Below are positions 58,406 to 64,000 of a DNA stretch of 64,000 bases, one piece after another. The DNA lies in NCBI GenBank assembly GCA_024644385.1, contig JAHELB010000001.1:39739-103738 (forward strand). Reading direction: 5' to 3'. Both the position numbers and the translations under genes were made by a program. The DNA is from Nitrosopumilaceae archaeon. Lineage in GTDB: Archaea > Thermoproteota > Nitrososphaeria > Nitrososphaerales > Nitrosopumilaceae. Every line of letters begins with the position of its first letter. Position 1 is the first letter of the stretch. The notes beneath the pieces were generated by a model that saw nothing but the letters and a program-made list of their open reading frames with translations, ran no database searches and was not told the DNA's origin.

Positions 58406-59971
58406 ATGAATTCTAGGAACCACAAGTATGCTCTATTACTTGTGGCCGCAGTAGCCATTACAGCAACTGGGGCAATGGCACAAGCTTTTGCCCAAAGTGT
58501 TGACGATGGTATGGACGGATATGTAAAAGGAACCAGTGGAATTTACACAGGCAATCCTAACGAATGTTGGTTTGATGACGGCGAAGGCGGCTATCTCCCT
58601 TGTATGGTAGATACAGGTGATATGGCATGGATGCTAACAGCTACGTCATTAGTACTTTTCATGTCTCCAGGAGTCGCATTCTTTTATGGCGGTTTAGCCA
58701 GATCAAAGAATGTAGTCAATGTACTTGGTATGACCATAGTTGTTATGGGTTTAATGTCAGTACAATGGGTTCTTTGGGGATACTCGTTAGCCTTTGCTCC
58801 AAACGCTGATGAAGGCGCCAATATGTTTATGGGAAGTCTTGATTATGCCGGATTCAACATGGTATCGGCCTGGGCACCAATAGGTGAAGTAGGTCCATGT
58901 CATGACACATGGTCGGCAGCGTACCAAATGAATGAGTTTAAGGAAGGCGACGTTTGTAGTCTAAGTTGGCCTGGTACTGTTCCACATCAATTGTTTGCAA
59001 TGTTCCAAGGTACATTCGCAATTATCACACCAGTCCTAATTATTGGTGGATTAATTGACAGAATGAAGTTTAGTGCCTTAGTAATATTCGTACTCTTATG
59101 GGGAACCTTCGTTTATGACCCAATTGCACATTGGGTTTGGGGAGGTGGTTTCGTAGGAGGAGGTGGTTTAGACCTCGATCCAGAACTATCACCGTCATTT
59201 GCATTAGACTTTGCTGGTGGTACTGTTGTACACATTTCTTCAGGATTCTCTGCATTGGCAGGTGCCATGATCCTTGGCAGAAGACTAGGATATGGTAAAG
59301 TTCCAATGGAGCCTCACAACATACCTTTGGTTGTACTTGGTGCATCCATTCTATGGTTTGGATGGTTTGGTTTCAACGCAGGAAGTGAAGTAATGGTAGA
59401 CGGCATTACAGTAAGCGCATGGACAGTAACTAATACTGCAACCGGTATGGCTGTAGTAACTTGGGTACTTGTTTCATGGGCTCATACAGGAAAACCAAGT
59501 ATCGTAGGTGCCGCATCTGGCGCAGTAGCAGGATTGGTAGCAATCACTCCGGCTTCTGGTTGGGTAGGTCCTATGGCAGCAATAATTATCGGTATTGCAG
59601 CTGGTACAATTTGTTATGCAAGTATCGCATTCAAGAATGCACGAAAATGGGACGACGCTCTCGATGTATGGGGAGTACACGGAATGGGTGGTCTTACAGG
59701 TGCAATTCTGACAGGTACATTAGCTAGTCCACACGTGTGGGATACTGGAGACGGTATTGGCGCATGGACTGGTACTGCAGAAGGAATGGAACAGCAAGCA
59801 ATTAGCATAATTGGTGCAGCAGTATCAATCGCTTATGCATTTGGTGTTACTCTTGTAATCCTGAAAGTAATGGATGCCGTTTGGCCTGGCGGAATCAGAG
59901 TCACTCCTAAAGAAGAGGAGATTGGTCTTGATTTGGCTCAGCATGGAGAAAGAGCATACGTAAACGAATAG
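58406..59971 (+). CDS. amt: Ammonium transporter with N-terminal signal and extracytoplasmic extension
   Basis: VDTGDMAWMLTATSLVLFMSPGVAFFYGGLARSKNVVNVLGM; GWFGFNAGSE; WGVHGMGGLTGAILTG. Confidence 0.95.
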   Translation: MNSRNHKYALLLVAAVAITATGAMAQAFAQSVDDGMDGYVKGTSGIYTGNPNECWFDDGEGGYLPCMVDTGDMAWMLTATSLVLFMSPGVAFFYGGLARSKNVVNVLGMTIVVMGLMSVQWVLWGYSLAFAPNADEGANMFMGSLDYAGFNMVSAWAPIGEVGPCHDTWSAAYQMNEFKEGDVCSLSWPGTVPHQLFAMFQGTFAIITPVLIIGGLIDRMKFSALVIFVLLWGTFVYDPIAHWVWGGGFVGGGGLDLDPELSPSFALDFAGGTVVHISSGFSALAGAMILGRRLGYGKVPMEPHNIPLVVLGASILWFGWFGFNAGSEVMVDGITVSAWTVTNTATGMAVVTWVLVSWAHTGKPSIVGAASGAVAGLVAITPASGWVGPMAAIIIGIAAGTICYASIAFKNARKWDDALDVWGVHGMGGLTGAILTGTLASPHVWDTGDGIGAWTGTAEGMEQQAISIIGAAVSIAYAFGVTLVILKVMDAVWPGGIRVTPKEEEIGLDLAQHGERAYVNE

Positions 59972-59976
59972 AAAAC

Positions 59977-60001
59977 CTCTATTTTCTTTTCTTTTCTTTT
60001 T
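59977..60001 (+). terminator. Pyrimidine-rich intrinsic-type terminator
   Basis: CTCTATTTTCTTTTCTTTTCTTTTT starting 6 nt after the amt stop. Confidence 0.5.
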
Positions 60002-60042
60002 AAATTATTTTAAATTACACGTTACCAAATTCTAAATTAATT

Positions 60043-60819
60043 ATGTTAATCACTACAAAAGATTTAGAATCAAAACTTGACCAACCTAAATTACTAGTAA
60101 TTGACACTCGTTCATTTAAGGAATATTCAGAAGGACACATTCCAGGAGCTGTCAATTTGGATCTTTTTGCATTCCATTGGATAGATACAACAAAACAAGG
60201 AATACAAAATTTTAACCACCAAACAGAGATGATCTTTTCTTTTGTGGGGGTTAATTCTGAAAAAAAAGTGGTGTTTTATGATAATGCCAGTGGAATGTTG
60301 GCAGCAAGAGGTGTTTGGATGTTAGAATATTATTCACATCCAGATGCATCTCTTTTAGATGGGGGAATAACCAAATGGAAAGGAGAAAATCGCCCAATCG
60401 AGATAAAATCAAACCATTTTCAACCTTCAAAATTTTCCGGAAAAATTAATCCCAGAATAATATCCAGTTATGAATTCATTTTAAACAATAACAAAAATCT
60501 AACAATTATTGATGCCAGATCTGAGGAAGAATATAATGGAAAAATTGTAAGAGCAGCACAAACTGGACATATCCCAAAATCTATCAACATTGATTGGAAT
60601 CTCAATCTGAAAGAAGATGGAACCTTCAAATCTGATGATGAACTCTCCAAACTTTACAAAATGCCTAAAGATTCTCCAATTGTGACTTATTGTCAGGGCG
60701 CTTATCGCGCTGCAAACACGTTTCTTGCTTTGAAGAAACTTGGTTTTAACAATGTCAGGGTTTATCTAGGTTCTTGGGGTGAATGGGGAAACAAGCTAGA
60801 ATTACCCGTGGAAAAATAA
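60043..60819 (+). CDS. Tandem-rhodanese sulfurtransferase
   Basis: VIDTRSFKEYSEGHIPGAVNLD; IIDARSEEEYNG; VTYCQGAYRAAN active-site loop. Confidence 0.93.
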   Translation: MLITTKDLESKLDQPKLLVIDTRSFKEYSEGHIPGAVNLDLFAFHWIDTTKQGIQNFNHQTEMIFSFVGVNSEKKVVFYDNASGMLAARGVWMLEYYSHPDASLLDGGITKWKGENRPIEIKSNHFQPSKFSGKINPRIISSYEFILNNNKNLTIIDARSEEEYNGKIVRAAQTGHIPKSINIDWNLNLKEDGTFKSDDELSKLYKMPKDSPIVTYCQGAYRAANTFLALKKLGFNNVRVYLGSWGEWGNKLELPVEK

Positions 60820-60925
60820 GCCATTTTTAATTAAATGGATTTTTTGGTATCAAATTTAAAAACCAGTTTTCAACATTTCAAATTATTTTGAAGATTACTT
60901 TTCCATAGGAAAAAAGATCATTGAT

Positions 60926-61450
60926 ATGAATAAATTATTCGTGACTGTTATTAACAAAATTAGTAGAACTAATACTATGAAAAATAACAATATGTCGCAT
61001 CCATCTTCAAACGAAGTAATGAGACACTCAATAACTGCAAAACAAACCGTTGTATCCATACAAAATATCTCAAAGAACATCAGAGAATATTCTCTTAGAA
61101 TGAGAGAAACCATGGGTACCCTTCGTGAAAGTGGCGCTATCCCAGAGATGGCAGAAGCAATACGTGAAGCATCTTATGCTGTTCGAGATACTGCAAAAGA
61201 CATTAACGAAGCAACCATAGAGCTGAAGAAAAATGGTGTCATTGTAGATACTGCAAGTGCTGTCGAAAACACTCTGAAATCTGCAGAAGAATCAGTGAAA
61301 ACTGTAAAAGAAATTACGAATGATGCTGAAAAGGTATCACCAAACACCACAAAGGCAGTTCATGACGGGTTTCAAAGAGTTAGGAACGAAACTAGTCAGG
61401 TAACTGACAAAGTAATGAAAGATGTCAAAAACAAAGTAGGCTCAAAATGA
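60926..61450 (+). CDS. Hypothetical long-helix/coiled-coil protein
   Basis: Helical repeats MRETMGTLRESGAIPEMAEAIREASYAVRDTAKDIN; ATG 60977-60979 is a possible alternative start. Confidence 0.65.
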   Translation: MNKLFVTVINKISRTNTMKNNNMSHPSSNEVMRHSITAKQTVVSIQNISKNIREYSLRMRETMGTLRESGAIPEMAEAIREASYAVRDTAKDINEATIELKKNGVIVDTASAVENTLKSAEESVKTVKEITNDAEKVSPNTTKAVHDGFQRVRNETSQVTDKVMKDVKNKVGSK

Positions 61451-61794
61451 CTAACCACAATATGGGGAAAATAGGACCAAACTCAATCCTATCCATTCTT
61501 TCTATTTCTGATTCTGCAAAATTTAATGGATTTATTCACCTGTTAGAAATTACAATAAAAGTTGGAAAACATTTTCCGCTCATTATACTCTCCCTAACCA
61601 GTCTAAATCTTTTGTTGGCAGCTAATGACTTTTTTGCAAATAGCATTAATTTTGCGATACTTAATTCCATGTTTGCCACTGGGGGTTTTGTTTCCCTTGT
61701 ACAATTGTACCAGAGCCGTAAAGCCAATTCGGTTGGATATGGTTCCAATAATCTAGAAATTCAAACGAAACAACTGGAAGAATTCAGAAGGTAG
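61447..61794 (+). CDS. Hypothetical membrane protein
   Basis: ATGA overlap with the preceding stop; hydrophobic segments FPLIILSLTSLNLLLAANDFF and AILNSMFATGGFVSLVQLY. Confidence 0.65.
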   Translation: MTNHNMGKIGPNSILSILSISDSAKFNGFIHLLEITIKVGKHFPLIILSLTSLNLLLAANDFFANSINFAILNSMFATGGFVSLVQLYQSRKANSVGYGSNNLEIQTKQLEEFRR

Positions 61795-61805
61795 GTTGAA
61801 ACCAT

Positions 61806-62336
61806 ATGGAAGGGAGAAATACTAGTAAACTACATGAAATCAAAGAAACTGCATCAGATGCAGTAGAAATAATGCGTCAGCTAGGTACTCCAGGGGTACA
61901 AGATTCTTTGAATAAAGTAAAAGAAACTGCAACAGTGGTAAATGAAATTATACAAAATCTCAAAACACCAGAAATCATAAAGAACATTGAAAATTTTCGT
62001 TTGATTTCAGAAAATATGAATGAAGTCTCAACAAAGATGGAAAATACTATGGAAAGGCTAAGGGATACTGGTGTAATTGAAGAATCTACAGAATTAATAA
62101 AATCTGCAAAAAATCAAATCAATTCATTTGGTGTTGGTGAAGATAACATTAATGGTCAAGACCTCCGTGAGGTAAGTCTAGCTACTAAAGAAATGTTGGT
62201 ATCTCTCAAAGATCTAATGGTTGAATTACAAGTAACTGTAGCATCCTCTACAAGATCAGGAACCATTTGTAATGTAAAGGAGACTATCTATGAGGTCTCA
62301 GATATTTACAAAACAACAATAACACAGGCTAATTGA
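61806..62336 (+). CDS. Hypothetical long-helix/coiled-coil protein, related to 60926..61450
   Basis: MENTMERLRDTGVIEESTELIKSAKNQI resembles MRETMGTLRESGAIPEMAEAIREASYAV. Confidence 0.65.
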   Translation: MEGRNTSKLHEIKETASDAVEIMRQLGTPGVQDSLNKVKETATVVNEIIQNLKTPEIIKNIENFRLISENMNEVSTKMENTMERLRDTGVIEESTELIKSAKNQINSFGVGEDNINGQDLREVSLATKEMLVSLKDLMVELQVTVASSTRSGTICNVKETIYEVSDIYKTTITQAN

Positions 62337-62461
62337 TAATATCAATTTTAAAAAAATTAATCCTGCTAGATTTATAGCCAGACTTGTAAATTTTTTCTAA
62401 ATTGTTCTAGTACAAAACTCCTAACTCTTTTGACGAAACTAAAAAAAAATTACTTTTAGAA

Positions 62462-63283
62462 TTATTCGTTAGAATTTCCTTTCCATATGACACGTTGTGG
62501 AAATGGAATTTCAATTCCTTCAGAATCAAGTGCATTTTTAATTACTTCCAGTAATATTGGCATGACTTCGGCTAGGTCATCACGTGGATGCCATACTCTT
62601 ACCCAAATATTCACGCTGTTATCACCAAGCTCCGTTACCCAAAATGTGGGGCCAGGTTCCATTAGAGAGTATGTTACATTTTTTTCAATTGCCTCCTTCA
62701 TTACTGCCATTGCTTTTCTGATGTCTTCCTTGTAGGCAATCCCTACTGTAACATCACTTCTCCTTACCTCAGATAATGCAAAGGTGCGGATATTGGATGT
62801 AAACACTTTTTCATTTGGAATCCTTACAACTGTTCCATCAAATTGTTGAATTCGGGAAGAAAAAGTGTTGATGTCAATTAAAGTTCCAGAGACACTTGAA
62901 TCTGGTAGTTCTACGTTATCACCCTGCCTCACTGGTTTTTCAATCATTAAGAACAAACCAGAGATCAAATTAGAAACTACAGATTGAGATGCAAAACCGA
63001 TTACAATACCCAAAAATCCTCCAGCTACAATCAACCCGCCCAGATCAATTCCTTGACTTGCAGTTGCCGCCAATAGAAAAATGACAATAATTCCATAATA
63101 GATCAACTTGTCAAGACTTTTTGCAGTATCCTTTGGAATGGTTGGTGCAAATCTTCTTTTGAAAACCATGCGAGCAATTCTTGCAATAATCACTCCTGCC
63201 ATTACAATTATTGCAGTGATTAGGATACGACCAACCGTAATTCCTGTATCCATTATTTGAGTATCTAAAATTTCAAAGGCCAC
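62462..63283 (-). CDS. Small-conductance mechanosensitive channel (MscS family)
   Basis: GLIVAGGFLGIVIGFASQSVVSNLISGLFLMIEKPVRQGDNVEL; IRTFALSEVRRSDVTVGIAY. Confidence 0.93.
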   Translation of the reverse strand: MAFEILDTQIMDTGITVGRILITAIIVMAGVIIARIARMVFKRRFAPTIPKDTAKSLDKLIYYGIIVIFLLAATASQGIDLGGLIVAGGFLGIVIGFASQSVVSNLISGLFLMIEKPVRQGDNVELPDSSVSGTLIDINTFSSRIQQFDGTVVRIPNEKVFTSNIRTFALSEVRRSDVTVGIAYKEDIRKAMAVMKEAIEKNVTYSLMEPGPTFWVTELGDNSVNIWVRVWHPRDDLAEVMPILLEVIKNALDSEGIEIPFPQRVIWKGNSNE

Positions 63284-64000
63284 TATTCAAAACCCCTATT
63301 CATGATGAATGTCTCTTTTATCGATTTAGGCTTTAGTCTTAGAGATAGATTCCATTTTTTTTCTTTTTTCGTCAAAATGACATGATGAATCTCTATTATT
63401 TTTCCTCCAGGTTCGTTTTTTATTTTGGCATCAATATCATCAATATGAGCCTCAAATGAATTTTGAAGATAGTACATCTCATGATGTCCCACAGGGAAAA
63501 CTAATTTCCCAACCGTAATTCCTTCGTTTAATTCGTTGGATATGGTTGCCCTAATCTTTGCAAAAACATATGGTTTAGGTTTTTCAGATTCCTCAAGTTG
63601 TGCTACTTTGCCATACATGCACAAATTTCCATTTTCAGGAGTTCCATACAAAGCAAACCTGGAATGCATTGGTTCGCATGTAAAGCAATCAAAAAAATCC
63701 CGGGTATTGTCATTATTTAAAACAAAAATCCCAATTTCAATGGGAAACTCCAACAACACACTAGATGCTGAATTTTTTTCAATAAAGAGTGACTCTTTTA
63801 GTCGTAAAAACATTAGATCATTTGTCTTTTTTGATGGGAGATTCAAAGGTAAAATTGGCGCAAGTTCTAATTGTAAAGTATCTTTTTTTCCTGGAATTGA
63901 CTTTCGTAATTCCTGACCTTCCGAGTTTTTTCTATAATATGAAAATTTGTTTGTTTTTTTCTCAATTAATATTTGAGTTTTAGGTAAATGTAGTTCTAAA
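63283..64000 (-). CDS. Hypothetical protein, partial (5' end beyond window)
   Basis: Frame stays open upstream of the track start 63846 to position 64000: ...LELHLPKTQILIEKKTNKFSYYRKNSEGQELRKSIPGKKDTLQLELAPILPLNLPSKK... Confidence 0.65.
   Translation of the reverse strand, partial: LELHLPKTQILIEKKTNKFSYYRKNSEGQELRKSIPGKKDTLQLELAPILPLNLPSKKTNDLMFLRLKESLFIEKNSASSVLLEFPIEIGIFVLNNDNTRDFFDCFTCEPMHSRFALYGTPENGNLCMYGKVAQLEESEKPKPYVFAKIRATISNELNEGITVGKLVFPVGHHEMYYLQNSFEAHIDDIDAKIKNEPGGKIIEIHHVILTKKEKKWNLSLRLKPKSIKETFIMNRGFE

Noticed and set aside
59070-59808. Multiple small ORFs overlapping the second amt
   Set aside because: All are alternative-frame or antisense translations inside a strongly supported amt CDS.
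1-64000. Mobile elements, prophage, long direct repeats or rRNA
   Set aside because: No transposase, integrase, terminal repeats or rRNA segments recognised by eye; a computed repeat search was not possible.

Overview
The window is AT-rich archaeal chromosome with dense coding on both strands. Gene content fits an ammonia-oxidising thaumarchaeon (Nitrososphaerota, Nitrosopumilus-like): two Amt ammonium transporters, PII/GlnK, RpoL, TFS, PCNA, aCPSF1, proteasome beta, G1P dehydrogenase, archaeal CoA biosynthesis genes (PoK, PPS, PanB, CoaBC), SepF, A-type ATPase subunit C, and corrinoid genes (cobJ, bluB). I see two tRNA genes: Arg-CCT with an apparent D-loop insertion, and Val-GAC. I see no rRNA, CRISPR array or transposase. 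Products are inferred from motif and family recognition of the translated ORFs; no database search was run. By re-reading both strands I add seven short ORFs (36-55 aa) absent from the supplied track (two tandem MAK(F/Y)D proteins, two Cys-rich proteins, a RHH-like protein, a CoA-operon protein and a Gly/Ala-rich TM peptide). I also add two genes that run off the window edges. Best leads: a divergent PII-like protein with a C-terminal extension beside glnK/amt; an orphan MtrA-like corrinoid-binding protein; a Cas4-like protein with Fe-S cysteines but a degraded catalytic motif; a coiled-coil/membrane/coiled-coil cassette; the 36-aa TM peptide; and recurrent sharing or abutting of stop codons at convergent gene ends. 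No single spectacular new system is proven.
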